From the NCBI GenBank assembly GCA_009760885.1, contig CM019696.1:40862267-40926266 (forward strand): a stretch of DNA of 64,000 nucleotides, written 5' to 3'. The notes under the pieces were generated by a model. It saw only the letters and a program-made list of their open reading frames with translations, was not told the DNA's origin and did no database searches. Positions 1 through 12,862 of the stretch are shown one piece after another (the first letter of the stretch is position 1; the number at the start of each line of letters is the position of its first letter). A program made the position numbers and the translations under genes. The DNA is from Achatina immaculata (Eukaryota; Mollusca; Gastropoda; Stylommatophora; Achatinidae).

Positions 1-519
1 CTGTTAAGAAATTTTTACTCTTTCTTTTCTTCTAGAGTTTTCCAGTGACTATCCTGTTCTCTCACTTCTGTCTTCTCATGACATGTGCCAATGATTATAC
101 AGATGCCGTATAAAATTAACTAGATAATTAACCATAGGGAGACAGTAATAAAAAAATCCACTGAAAGAGGGTCAGACAACAGAGATAATAATGGCAAGTT
201 TCCTATTGGAAGACGGTTTTGAAGGAAGTAGATGTTAACTGCTGTGGAACATGCCAAGCATGATATAGCAAAAACTGCTTCTTTTGTTACTGATGATAGA
301 AATAAAAGTATAGAAAATATACGTTTGTAATTGAATTTCACAAGAATAGTATAGCGTAAACAAAAGTACCAACGTAAAAAACAAAAAAATCTTTCATCAG
401 AATGTAGTTCTTAATCATTTTCACTTAAAACAACTTTATTTTGAACACAGTTTCTTTATGCAGACTGTTAATTTAAACACACAAATCAATCTTAAGTTAA
501 TCAATCAGAACAATTCTTC

Positions 520-653
520 TTATACATTTGCACCCATCAGCGCCAGTAATTCGTTCCTTTGCCGAATTCCTTCTTGTACCTCTGTTTGAGCCCTTCGCAA
601 AGTTTCCTCATACCTGCCCATCAAAACATATAGTAAGACGCTCCGACTTTCAG
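520..653 (-). CDS. Candidate 3'-terminal coding exon, minus strand
   Basis: Reading the minus strand, a TTTTCAG acceptor precedes an open frame of 43 codons ending in TAA at 522-520. It is entered in phase 1. The peptide begins ESRSVLLYVLMGRYEETL and continues as a charged, probably helical segment (RRAQTEVQEGIRQRNELLAL). An AATAAA polyadenylation signal lies just downstream on the same strand at about 441-436. The phase matches every exon of the EGF-module gene upstream on this strand, so this may be its last exon, but no transmembrane exon was found in between and the peptide is not recognised. It could belong to a separate gene. Confidence 0.45.
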
Positions 654-843
654 CTGAAAAGAAAAAAAAATCGGAAAAAAAAAGCATGATGCAGAAAAAT
701 AGAAACTTTGCTCACATGTTAAGCAATAATAAATTCTTTTCAAAATTAAGGTCAGCAAATTCAATTACATATTGACTTTGCTATGAAGTCTAGTGAACAC
801 TTATCTAAATTAACCAGCTTTTTTCAGTTAGAGTCAGCCAGTC

Positions 844-1452
844 AGTCATTTGCATGTCTCTTGCGGAACTTTGCCTCCCTAACAGCTCTCTTGTAGGCCT
901 CTCGGTTGTAAGCACGATGTGCCCTGCTGCTGCGGATGTATTTGCAGATCATCAACGATGTCTTGCAGCCATCTTCACTAGGTCTTCCTCTCTTTCTTTT
1001 TCCAATTATGTATCCTTCCAAGACTGTCTTCTATAAATTCTCATGACGTTTACTATGTCCAAAATATTTAAGTTTTCTCTGTTTAATCTTCCTTCCTAGT
1101 CAACCCTCTTCAATATTAAGTTTTTGTAGTATATTTGTTATTTTTTGTGTCCATTGTATTTGAAGAACTCTTCTGTAGCAAGACTGTAAAACATTCAAAG
1201 CCATATATGTATTTCTCAGCTGTTTTGTTAAGTGTCCGGGTCTCACAGGCATATGTTGCGATGGGAAAGATGCATGCCCTTAAAAATCTTATTTTTGTAG
1301 TTCTTTCTGTTTCTCTCCACAGATTCTTTAGTTGTTTTATTTTCTGAAGAGCGATAGATGTCCTCCTTTTAATTTCCCTCATTGTATCTCCATTATTAGT
1401 TAGTAGTGATCCAAAATATTCACAACTCTCCACCTCTTCCAATTTTTCCTCA

Positions 1453-1498
<46 letters not shown>

Positions 1499-1795
1499 GC
1501 TGCCTTATTTGTTTTGTCAGTTGTCATCAGTTTAGTTTTCTTCAAGTTAAGATAAAGGTTTTGCTCTTCACTATTCTTATGGACTGACATAATTAGTTTT
1601 TCCATTCTTTTTTTGTGTTGTGGACAGTAATACTGTGTTATCAGCATATCTAATATCTGGTATTTCATAACTTCCAATTGTTATGGCATTGTAATATTCT
1701 TTGTCTACAACTTCTCTAACATTCTTCATTATATTTTCAGTATGCAAGTTAAATAAGTAAGGCGACAGTATGCAACCCTGACGGACCCTTTTTTT
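844..1795 (-). mobile_element. Non-LTR retrotransposon family D, 5'-truncated
   Basis: Minus-strand translation gives the post-catalytic part of a reverse transcriptase: a frame with the YFGSLLTNNGDT block (usually YLGS...DG), then KIRFLRACIFPIATYACETR, typical of the LINE C-terminus. A (TA)n tract at 1456-1495 interrupts the frame after KAAE; the copy at 61.8 kb has ordinary codons there. The frame is degenerate, with stops. The 3' end lies near 844 (GGCAAAGTTCCGCAAGAG on the minus strand) and is shared with copies at 51.76 and 27.05 kb. Confidence 0.8.
1456..1495. repeat. (TA)n microsatellite inside LINE D
   Basis: About 20 TA units, sitting in the coding region of the family D copy exactly where the copy at 61.8 kb reads GAAATATGTATCAATG. 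Confidence 0.95.
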
Positions 1796-1995
1796 TTATG
1801 TCAAATCAAGTTGTTGTTTCACCAGTTATTTTACTGTTGCCTGTTTACCTAGATACAGCAGTGATATTAATTGTATCACATGTGTTGGAAATCCTATTTT
1901 TTCCGTTATTTCCCAAAGTTTTTGATGTTGTACGCAATCAAATAATGATAGTAATAACTGTAAATCTTGAACAATTTTCATAAACACACTTTTAT

Positions 1996-2619
1996 GTGAC
2001 CAACAAAAAACTGGTTAATTTACATAAATATTCAGAGAATGAATTGATATTTGACCCAGAGGGGTGTGTGCCCTTGCTGCTGTTCATAATGAAGTTTTGC
2101 TAAAATAGAAATCTTGGACTGCAAATGTTTTGTTGTATGGATTTTTCGATTGCTGTAAAGATCACTTCCAGATCAAGGGCCAGACTGTTGCATGACCGAA
2201 CTGGCGACCTGTATTTTGATATGTAACACAATATATCTTCTACCCATCAAGTCATCATCATCAAGTTCCATATATTAAATCTTCTAAAAGTATTGTTACA
2301 AAGGGACTTAGCTAATTTATTCCATCGCGTGGTGTCTTTCACAAATGTCTGCAAGAACTCGGATTGTCTGATCAATGTTTAGTTTCAGCAGACACTAGTT
2401 ACCAATACTGCAGCAAGACTGTCAACAGTTGTGCCACTACAGAACTGGTACCGTTAGAATAGCAGCTATTTTTACTGAATAAGCTTGCAATAGACGCACA
2501 CAGCACATTCACAATAACAAGAAGCATAAAACCACGACCATTCTAAATGCTCTAGCAACAACAAACGGGATGTACCAAAACGTTTCCGGAGTAAATCACA
2601 GCACAAATAAATGACAAAC
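1996..2619. other. Intergenic or intronic sequence
   Basis: AT-rich unique sequence. I see no exon, RNA gene or recognisable repeat in it on either strand. Confidence 0.5.
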
Positions 2620-2679
2620 CTGACAGTTGGCTGTAGAATTTGTTCTGTGTTTCTACCTGATTGTCTTTGAACTCTCCAA
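2620..2679 (-). CDS. Candidate 60-nt internal exon, phase 1-1, minus strand
   Basis: A strong acceptor (polypyrimidine tract ending TTTTTCAG) opens a frame coding GEFKDNQVETQNKFYSQLS, followed by a CAG|GTTTGT donor. It starts and ends in phase 1, so it joins the exon at 653-520 without breaking the frame. Very short, with no homology recognised. The call rests on splice signals and phase only. Confidence 0.3.
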
Positions 2680-2829
2680 CTGAAAAACGGCAGTCACAGT
2701 CAGTATACAAGTATGAGATTTCAACATTCTATAGTGGGAAAAAAATAATAGTTTACTTTAAATACGAAATGAGAGTTACCTACTGAAAGTGTGAAATTTG
2801 TATCTTTCGCAAGCTAGTTCTTTTTTTTT

Positions 2830-3195
2830 TTCACTGCACATTATTTTTTTAAGGTAAACTCATTGCTTCTCAATGTGGTTTTATTATTTTGTAAGGTAAG
2901 ATCATGGTTTCTTAATGTGGTTTTATTATTTTTTTAATGTAAGCTCATTGTCTCTTAATTTGGTTTTATTATTTTTTATGTTAGCTCATTGTTTCTTAAT
3001 GGTTTTATTATTTTTACTGTAAGCTCATTGTTTCTTAATGGTTTTATTATTTTTTTAAATGTATGTTCATTGTTTCTTTATGGTTTTATGATTTTTTAAT
3101 GTAAGTTCATTGTTTATTAATGTAGTTTTATTATTTTTTAATGTTAGTTCATTGTGTCTTAACGTGGTTTTATTCTTTTTTAATGGGATATTTAA
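2830..3195. repeat. AT-rich minisatellite, unit about 45-57 bp
   Basis: About seven degenerate copies of a unit containing AAGCTCATTGTTTCTTAATG followed by a GGTTTTATTATTTTTT stretch. Copies differ by short indels in the T runs. Confidence 0.85.
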
Positions 3196-3254
3196 AAAAA
3201 AATCTCTTACCGCTTTTTTTAAAACCTAAAACATATCGCAATAAGAAAAAAGAA

Positions 3255-3465
3255 GATGGCCTATACAGAATTAATGAAAGGTGATAGACCAAGAGGTATA
3301 CCTAGATAACGATGGTGAGACACACTATAAGAAGATACACGCACTCTGGCAATCGAAAGCTGGCAAGAAAAGATAAAGATCAGAGAAGAATGGAGATGTG
3401 GACTTGTCTGCAGCAGTGTGCCTCAATGGTTTGGACAACTGCTGAATTAAGCAGCTGCTATAAGA
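3255..3465 (+). mobile_element. LINE family F, 3' end fragment
   Basis: Plus-strand translation reads RPRGIPR, then EDTRTLAIESWQEKIKIREE and WRCGLVCSSVPQWFGQLLN before a stop, the usual last 60-70 residues of a LINE reverse transcriptase (GRPRxRW...R..W). Internal stops show it is dead. It runs directly into an AAG-rich tail. Confidence 0.65.
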
Positions 3466-3762
3466 AGAAGAAGAATGAGGAGGAGGTGGAGGTGGAGGAG
3501 AAAAAATAAGAAGAAGGAGGAGGAGGAATTGGAGGAGAGGAAGAAGAAGAAAAGAAGAAGAAGAAGGAGGAGGAGGAGGAGAGGAAGAAGAAGAAGAAGA
3601 AAAGAAGAAGAAGGAGGAGGAGATGAAGAAGAAGAAGGAGGAGAAGAGGAAGAAGAAGAAGAAAAGAAGAAGAATGAGGAGGAGGAGAGGAAGAAGAAGA
3701 AGAAAAGAAGAAGGAGAAGAAGAAGAAGAAGAAGAAGAAAGAGGAGGAGGAGAAGAACAAGA
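3466..3762. repeat. (AAG/AGG)n purine microsatellite, LINE F tail
   Basis: Nearly pure A/G strand of about 300 bases made of AAG, AGG and GGA units. It begins at the 3' end of the family F fragment, so it probably grew from that element's tail. Confidence 0.9.
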
Positions 3763-4194
3763 AAGTTTCGTTTCCGTTAGTTTCAGACTTCAGTGAGCTT
3801 TAAGATGACCCTAAGTCCGACAAGGACTTTTCTGCCTTAGAGTCTGGAGATTAACGTCCTTGAATATATTCTGTCAGAAGTCCTGAAAACAAACATGTGC
3901 TTTATATCTGAAATGTGAACTTATTAAAGTGATTAAAAACATGTGCAATACTTAGAAAGCACAAAGTCACTTAATATGAAAAATAAAAGGGCTTTCAAAG
4001 AAATGAAATTGGGGGTTGGGGGTGTAGTAACAACAGTAATTTTTTTTAAAATAAAAATGAAATGATAACATGAATGCTTGAAAGAACGGTACATAGATAA
4101 TTACGAGTAATCATTGTCATATGAGCGTGATTTGTTTCCATGTGTCTTGATTTTTCCTTTGTAATAGTAATACATTCCATACTGACTTATTTTT

Positions 4195-4398
4195 CTTGGT
4201 TGTATCCCTTGCTTGCCGTGGCCCAATACGCACTGTCTTATAAAGACAGACCATGACTTTGGTGGGATAACGTCATAACCATCCTTCTTTCTCATCAAGG
4301 ACTGGCCATGAGTTGGAATATTGTCATACCCATTTTTCTGTCTCATTAAGACCTTTAGACTGATCATGAGCTGGGATTAATGTAGAAATAACTGCGAA
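4195..4398 (-). repeat. Short decayed tandem repeat, unit about 51-57 bp
   Basis: Roughly three copies on the minus strand. Two are in the same frame and would encode LMRQKNGYDNIPTHGQS and LMRKKDGYDVIPPKSWS, each with a YDxI motif. The third, upstream, is out of frame and contains stops. Most likely a minisatellite remnant; a coding role is not supported. Confidence 0.45.
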
Positions 4399-4483
4399 AT
4401 ATCAGCAGAATGTGCGACAAAGTGCATGAAATAAATGAGTTCTTTACCAACAGAGGAAACTTAATGCACTAACTTCCCATATA

Positions 4484-5762
4484 CGAGGGATGGTTGATAA
4501 GTTCGAGGCCTAAGGTACAACGAATTATTTGTGGACAACTTTTTTGTGTTATTTCCCAACATAGTCCCTTTGCAAGTTTATGCACTTAGTCCAGCCATCC
4601 TGGAGCATACGGAGCCCTTCTTTGTAAAAGTCAGCATCTTGTGCCAGTAGAAAGTGGTGTACAGCATGAATGACGTCATCATCTGAAGCAAATTTGTGAC
4701 CACTGAGCTCCTTTTTTAATTTTGTAAACAGATAATAGTCCGAAGGGGCTAAATCTGGTGAATAATGAAGATGTTCAAGAAGATGGAAGCCACATTCAAG
4801 AATGGCAGCCATTGCCACCGCTGACTTGTGAACTGGAGCATTGTTTTGCTGAAAGATGACTCCTCTCATCAATTTCCCTCAACACTTTTTCTTCAGTTTG
4901 ACCTGCACTTGCTTCACAAGATTAGCGTAATAAGCCCCGATGACCGTTCTGCCCTTTTGAAGATAGTCTACCAATAGCACACCTTCTGAATCCCAACAGA
5001 TGGAAGCCATCACTTTGCCTGCAGAGAGAGCCACACTTGCTTTCTTTGGAGGTGGGGATCCACTGCTTTGGTTATTCTTTGGTTTCTAGTTGAAAATGAT
5101 GAACCTAAGTCTTATCCATAGTCACAAATTGCTGAAGAAACTTTTCAGGATGTGCAGAAAATGGCTAAGATTGTCTATTGACATGTTGAGACGCTGTAGT
5201 TTGTGATTAGCTCCGAGAAGTTTCGGGACCCATTGATCAGAGACCTTTGTCATTTGAAGATCATTGTGAATAATGGCATGAACACGTTCTTAAGAGATGC
5301 CCAACTCAGTAGCAATGTACCGCTCAGTTAGTCGTCGATCCCCCATTATCATGTCATGGATTCTGCCGGTGGTTTCATCGGTGGTTACTGTTCTTGGTCT
5401 TCCTGAACGGAGATCTTCTTCCAGACTCTCTCTTTTATTTTGAATTAAACTGTCCATTTCTTCACTGTACTGTAAAAAGGGGCACTCTCCCTTAGAGTCT
5501 CTACCATATCCTCATGGATCTCCATCGATGATAAGCCCTTGATGCAGAGGTAGCGAATGACTGTTCGGTGAGAAATTGTATTCATTTTATCAATTTCTGC
5601 CACCCCTTACCACTTCAGTAGCCTGTAAAAAAAGTGATTGCAGTTAATTTCGTGAAACTTGGTGTTTAATCTTACTTAAACCTGATCTACAAATGCACTT
5701 AATATCAACTGTGTGTTTCATGTATTTGTACCTTAGGCCTCGAATTTATCAATCAACCCTCG
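4484..5762 (-). mobile_element. Mariner-type DNA transposon copy 1, inactive
   Basis: A 1,279-bp element with 37-bp terminal inverted repeats (4484-4520 and 5726-5762; 34 of 37 positions match) flanked by TA duplications at 4482-4483 and 5763-5764. The minus strand carries a decayed transposase with stops and frameshifts: an N-terminal helix-turn-helix remnant near 5.5 kb, a GRPR-like linker near 5.4 kb, and the catalytic half. The first catalytic Asp block reads MDK followed by a stop in place of the Trp that copy 2 retains. The second block reads QNNAPVH, where an Asp is expected (copy 2 has QDNAPDH). The third, SPDLAPSDYYLF, is intact. Not able to move itself. Confidence 0.93.
4549..4872 (-). 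pseudogene. Mariner transposase C-terminal fragment
   Basis: Open stretch of 107 codons covering the second and third catalytic blocks of the mariner transposase. The Asp before NAP is replaced by Asn, while SPDLAPSDYYLF keeps the third Asp. The end, YKEGLRMLQDGWTKCINLQ followed by DYV, is the standard mariner C-terminus. It is part of the 1,279-bp element. Confidence 0.9.
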
Positions 5763-5855
5763 TATTTTATAGCAGTTTGCCACTTTCTAGTCCCGTACTG
5801 GCTCAGTCGTAGAAACCATGTGTGCTAAGGGAGAGAAGTAGAGTGTTTTACTTAC

Positions 5856-5993
5856 TTAGGCTGCAGTCGCTCCCCCAGTATTCTGCCTTACACCCCTGCA
5901 GACAGTACCCGCTCGCATGATGGCAATCATTAGTGGCGCAGTTGCTAGGACACTCGTTTCTGCAGCCACTTCCATAGAAACCTTTGGCGCACA
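5856..5993 (-). CDS. Exon 4: EGF-like module 3
   Basis: 138 nt, phase 1-1, acceptor ATCAAAG and perfect donor GTAAGT. Encodes CAKGFYGSGCRNECPSNC, then further cysteines (NDC, YCLQGC, GSDC). Eight cysteines with EGF-like spacing. The reading frame has no stops. Confidence 0.8.
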   Translation of the reverse strand, partial: CAPKVSMEVAAETSVLATAPLMIAIMRAGTVCRGVRQNTGGATAA

Positions 5994-8900
5994 CTTTGAT
6001 AAGCAGAAATGAACGTAATAACTATATCATCTATTCATCAGTTTACGTGGTACTAATTTGGTGAAGTAAACATGTAGATGTTCATGAAATTTCAATGTTA
6101 TACATGCGTTTGCAATGTGGTAACGACAAGGATTGTGATGGAACAAAAAAGATTGTGATGAAGTAGGGCAGCAGTTACAGCACAGATGTTATTACATTGT
6201 GAATGGTCCAAATTGATTCACACTCCATATTAACATGCCTAAAACATGTACCTGACTCTTGTGTCTGGGAGTTTTTAAGCCTATAAGATTATCCCTAGCC
6301 AAGGGTGGTCCTGACACTGCACTACTAGAGCAGTCAGTATTACTGTCGGACCTTTTAAAATGCTGAGCAACCAGGAAGAATTTAGATTTTTTAAAAATAG
6401 AAGACCGAATCATTTACAAGAAAATCTACCAGCCAATTTGTCTGCTTGAGTAAGAAGGTAAATTGGTCTCAGAGCTTACTGGCCACATTCTTTGGACTCT
6501 ATAAATTTGTTTCGAAAACTCAAACTCTTAAGTCTTGACTGACTGTTTGGCTGTAGCTTTAAGACCCCCTCTCATTTTTTTTTTGGAGGTGCTAACAGTA
6601 ATTTTACAGCTCAGCTTCTAAGATTTATCTAAGGAACAAAAATAATATAATAAATACAAAATCGAATCATCCTATAAAGAAACTGGTTACACGACTGTGA
6701 CATTCAAATCTTTGTGAGCATAGTCTGATAATATTAACGACACCATAGAATATAGATTTATGGAAAATATTTAAATTGCTTTTTTTCTGGCTTTTCTAAT
6801 AATTCAGATGTTTAATGCAAGTTCAGCCATGAGAAAACAGAATCGGAAACGTTCTTTCGCAACTTACGTAAGCGACCTCAGGGTCACTTTAAAGGTTCTA
6901 TAATGTCACTGTTATTTTGGAAACATTGTTATTCACAGGTTTATCCATTCGTCAGTCTGTTCATCTACAAGAGCCTGCCCTGCATCAGTCTGACTGTCTC
7001 CCTGATCCATACCCCTACCACGCCCCCTTTCAATCTTCAATTCATTTCTCTCCACATTTTCCCGTTTTTAAACTTGATTATGAGATCCGCCGGTGACTTT
7101 CTTCCTAGCCACTCTGACAGCCCATCAGTCTTAGATTAATTTAACTATTAAATGAGAAACAAAAACTCTGTACTTCCACTTAAAATAAAATTACCTTCGC
7201 CACATTGATTTCCACTGTATCCATCTATGCATCCATTTCTGCAGTCTCCTGTCACTCGATCGCACATCTCAGCAACACAGTTCTTCGGGCACACGAGAGT
7301 GCAGTTTATTCCGTAAAATCCATCATCGCATTTTGAAATATTTTCAGAAGCTGTGGTTGTAGTTTCTCTCTCCCTTGGTTCAACTGTCGTCGCTGCATCT
7401 ATTTTCTTTAGTTCCGTTGTTACTGCAAAATCCTTCTCCCTCAGTTCTTCTATCGTTGAAGTGTCTTTTTGATTCAGTTCATTTGTCGCTGCAATATCTT
7501 TTTGATTCAGTTTATTCGTCGCTGCAATATCTTCATGCTTCAATTCATTCGTCGCTGCATTATCTTCTTGCGTCAGCTCGTTTATCATTGCAGTATCTTT
7601 TTCTTTTAGTTCATTTGTCGTTCCAGTATCTTTTTCCTGCAGTTCGTTTGCGTTAGCAATATCCGCTTCCTTTAGTTCATTTGTTGTTGCAATATCCTTC
7701 TCCTTCGGTTCTGCTGTCACTGCAACAAATGTGTTCACCAGCGTTACTATATTCATGTTTACTGCAAAAACATTGTTTCGCAAAAGAAATTATTGAATCA
7801 ATTAATGTTGCTATTTTCAAATTTAGATATTTTAAAAAAAATTAAGCACTTTTGTTTAATTGTCCTAAATATTTCTATCCAATTTTAAAAGCAAAGTTAT
7901 ATATTTTTTAAAAATCTAACATCACACACGCACACATATACACAATACACTATAACCGGTCCGTGTAAACAATAAATAGTGTAACGAGGATCATTTTTTG
8001 CATTGATTGAGATTTCCCGTAAATTAGCAAAACAGTTACAATGAAAGCAACTGATACAAAACTGGAACATCAAAGCTGCTTCCCGATGTTTTAATAGTTT
8101 TTGAATAAGAAAGAGTTTAGGATCAGTACTTCGGTATTCAAGGAATAGGTCACATTATAGATCTTATAGCCTACCGCGATGACTGAGTCTTGAGTTGCCT
8201 CTAAGTCTTGGTAAAAGCTTCTCAGAATCAGCACTGGCCCGAACTTTCTGACATTTAAAAAAAAAAAATTATTATTGTGTAGGTTTTGGAATGTCTGGAA
8301 ATGTTATTCTCAGGGGTGTTAACTTCATTTCTGAATGAGTCGTTTGCTTTGTATGGTAAACTTTCAGTGGACACTTTTTTTTACACAAATGATGAGATTT
8401 TAAATTACGATATATCTTTATGTTTAAGCATCTACAGCTCGTGAATGAGCCGAATTCTCGGATTAAAGTGTGCATGAGCGACAATGTGGCTAACGCACTT
8501 GTCTCTCAAGATGATGTGGGTGGTCTGAGTCAACCTAACTGCAAAAAGATGCGTATTATTTAAATCTTTTCTGAGGTTCCCAACAGTTCTTCGAACACGT
8601 TCATAGTTGTATATTTGCAGTTCTGTCTTATGGATAAAGTGAATTTTTTTAAGGAGTTCCTATACAGAACCTCAAAATTTTGTTTCGTCTCACTAGGTTT
8701 TTTTTTCCTTGGTGTGTATGTGTACATAAACGTGTGTATGTGTTACATAAACGTGTGTATGTCTAGTGTTCTACATCCACTATAAGATCAAGCCAATGCT
8801 CTGGTGGCGAAGAGTGAAGAATATAAAAAATATACATACATTTGTCAAGTGTTTTTATCAGTAACAGTTTCAGTTATTCTCATCAGAGAGGTTGCAGATA

Positions 8901-11900
8901 CCGTTATAAGATAACTGATTTTTGTGTGTGTGTGCGTATGTTTGTAATTTCTGATGTTCAATTCTCGACGTTGCACATAACCAGACAAAGATTGTCTTTT
9001 TAGTTATTTTCTTGGATAAAGAAATCTTCGTGTAAACGTCTCACGCTCCGTTCACAACGTTAATAGCCATGACAAGTTCTGGTATTATCATCAGATTGCT
9101 ATTCTCAGGTTAGTTCTGCGTAGACCAGCTCTGTTTACTGAGTCCATGCTGCGAAAGCCATAGAGTGCAATGACTGCCATATAATAACTGTTTTTATTTC
9201 GATGTTTGTGTGTCTGAAAATAGAATTCTGGAGTCATCAGTCATTCCAAAGCGAAATAAATTCTGTTTTTAATGTAGATTTTGATGTGTAACTCATTTCA
9301 TCTCTATTTTTTAAAAGTTCTTATAGCTTCTGGCCTGAAACAACCCTACAGGGATCATATCATCTGAACTGTTGCTCAGATTCTAGTTCCATTTGTTTTT
9401 CTCGCTACGCTATGCTGGTAAAACAAAACTTATTTTATGTGAACACGCGTGATCCCGATATTGCCTTGAAGATGTTTCTAGTTTGTTCATTTTACGGTTT
9501 CCTCCTCACTGTTTCAGTAGCTGCTTTATTTGTATACACTTATGCCCATCCTAGAGCATTTTACATTCAGGACTACACCAAGATCTACAGAAAACCAGAG
9601 ACTTTCATTCTGGTAACAAATATTTAGATTTAGTATGAGCTGTCATCTGAAAATGAGAATAGTACTCTATTTAACATATTTCCGGAAGAAGAGTGAAGGG
9701 GTGACTTTCATTTCAAATAGTTTTTAGAAATCTTAGTTTATTCAACAGTTTCTTTTTGGTAAAATATGCGTGAATATGCAGGTTTAGAACTCACAGCTCG
9801 TACATGCGATAATTAATGTTTTTATGAGTTTTTTTTTTAGAATCCAACATGAATTTTTGTATGTTAGAAAATCTAGACAACTCTACACATGTGATTATAC
9901 GTTGTACTCTCGCTGCTAGGTCTTGGTCGTCCTGCCGGTGTCATTGTCATTTCCGTACACTTTTTTTTTCCTCCCACGTCTAAAGTTCTTTGTTTAACGA
10001 TTCTCTAACAATGACGTCATTAAGAGAGTAAACAGGATAGTGGACTGGGGGACTTTTAGTTTTAAAAAGGGAGCAAATAGGGAAATGTGAAAATTGTCCA
10101 CACAACAAAATAAAAGTAACGGACATTTATGTCCGTAGAATTTTCGTTTGGAAACAAAATATTCAAACAACGAAAACAGAAATAAGGAAGATGACGGTAT
10201 GAACCACAAAGAATGACGGGTTGAGGAATTAATAAAATAAGACTTCTTTTACAGCCTTTTGTTTGTAATGAAGTGATATACTTGATAAGACGCAAGGAAG
10301 CTCATTGTAACCCTTCTTACCGTTCTCACAATCGCTTCCTGAAGGCTCTTTTAGGCAATCAGGCTTGCATTCTCCAGTCTCGCCGCAGTCTTTGGACGAG
10401 CACGTCAGATTACACTGAGAGGTGCAGTTCTCCTTCTGGTCAACAGGACATGCTGGAGATAAGACAACCAATAACGTAGACGATACAAAACAAGACAGAC
10501 GACTAGAAAGATGTGGTCTATTTATCTTCTGCTCTGAATTCTATTTTGAACTCCTTCATCTACTGATAGTCGTACTAACAGCCATTATAATCATAAGCCC
10601 TTTCGCCGGCGGTGAGTGATGCAATGGATCTCAAATTCACTGCCGCTTGCTATGGCAGTAAGTTTGAACAAAATGTCAGATATTTAGCTTTTATTATATA
10701 CAGTAAAGGGCAAAACAAAAATAATGAAAATTCCCCTTAATCGAAATGGAAAAATACACATAGAAGGGACAGATATTGAAGAAGTCAATCAATTTGCATA
10801 CCTTGGCAGCTACATAGACCAGGATGGTGACACTAGAAAGGAAGTTAGAATCAGAATTGCAAACGCAGCATCGATCTTCAAAAGTTATAAGCACAATACC
10901 AAGTTAAGACTACTCAATTCAAATGTAATATTCACCCTCATTTATGCATGCGAAAGCTGGAAAACAACTAAAGAAACAGACAAGAAATTAGATTCTTTTG
11001 AAAACAAATGCATAAGGAAAATACTCGGCATCAAGTGGAATGAATTCAAGAACAATGCAGAGATAAGACAGATGACTGAACAGCAACCAGTGTCATGGGT
11101 GATCAGGAAAAGGAGATGGACATATGTTGGTCACTTGATGAGAAGAAATGATCAGAGAATCCCAAAACAAGCTATCAAGTGGAACACAACAGGCCAAAGA
11201 AAAAGAGGCAGACCGCGTGAAACTCTGAAGAGGACATTGTTAAGAGAGACCAAATTAACAGGCATAAGATCCCTTGATGAGGTTGAAAGACTCGCCGAAG
11301 ACAGGAAAAATTGTCGAACTACTTTGCTACCCCTATGTGACGTTTAACGGCACGGGAAGGATATAAGATATAAGATATACAATAATTTTGTTGCCACTGC
11401 TTTGTATTGAATTTTTTCCTGCAATAGTCCAGCCTGGATTGTGTTCTAAACCCGTGACTCATGTTTCATATAGTCTATTTACGGTTCTTACAATCTGTGT
11501 TTTAACCAGCATTTTAACTTAAGCTGCTACCTCAGACTTTCTAAAGGTTGGTATCAAAATTTTTCATTGATGTTTCCTTCCTTTATTGTGTCTGCCTTCA
11601 AGAGGGCTTTGGATGAGTTGTGTCGCCATTTTTTTTTAATCTCTCGTAGCCCAATACATTCAACTTCGACTCAGCGTATTTTTAGGGCCGGTTTCCGCTT
11701 TTCCTTTGCCATCCCTGTTCACTCGACTCTCTTTCCAGGAGCACCACTTGGAGGTAGAGTAGGGTCTTGGTCAGCTGTAGTTCCCCAGCCCTGACACAGG
11801 CAGTAAACTATGCGTCGTTGACCACTATCTCATTCAGGCTCAGCATCACGTCTTCGTCTCCAGCTGTCAGCTTGAATATTTCTTCTCTTAAATTTTATTT

Positions 11901-12822
11901 TAAAGTTTGTAATGTGGTTCTAAGTGGAACGATGAAGAAACGACGAAACAGACACACACACACACAAACACATACACACATATACACACACATGCACTCA
12001 CACAATCTCACACACATAAGATAAAGTAAAACGTTCAAGTACCACAATGAACCACTGCGTACACTGTGTGTAACAACCCCTAGAAAAGATTTGAATGTGC
12101 GTAATAATCTTTATCAAGATGTGTAAATAATAGGTACAGTTCTTCTCGTGCCCTATAGAGCATAAAGACTAACTCAAAAAATTCTCCTTCTGATTCAGTT
12201 CTTGATCGTAGCAACTTCTTATTTTGTTTTCTCACTTTAAAGTTCTAGCTTAAATTTTGGCTTCTATGTTCCTATGAATCTCTTTTGCTTTCTTTCTCCT
12301 CGTAAGGTCCAGTACAAGATCTTAAATCCCGACCATCGGGAAAAATTCATAAACTGCGCTTCATCCACTCATTTATATTTTTTACGCTATTTCGTATTTG
12401 AAGTTACTACTTACTTTAATAAACTCAAGTGTTTTGGCCATTATTCCAATGTTTTTAGCAAGGATTCTTCACACTGAACCTGTTTTTAAATCTGAAATGT
12501 TGCTGTTTAAAATAATATTGATAATAATCTTTCTCCACATTTCTACTTTCTCGCAGAATAACGATTGTTGCACATCCATTATGAGATTTACATTAGTTTT
12601 GAATATAATATATACAAATTAACAATAATACAACATCCACATATTAACAATAATATAATATATACAGTTTAACAATAACTTCAAACGATTTAGTTTTGAA
12701 AAATATAAGACAAAAAAATTAATTAATTAAAACTATGAAAAGTAGCAGGTTAAAAGAAAACAGAAAAAAAAGAAAATATTTGATAAAGGACGAAAATAAA
12801 TGAAGAATAAAGGATGGAATTA

Positions 12823-12862
<40 letters not shown>

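Noticed and set aside
3458..3780. Ser/Phe-rich and Arg/Glu-rich open frames
   Set aside because: Translation of the AAG/AGG microsatellite on either strand.
9412..9627. 71-codon frame with a hydrophobic segment
   Set aside because: No splice partners, start context or recognised family; length expected by chance in this intron.
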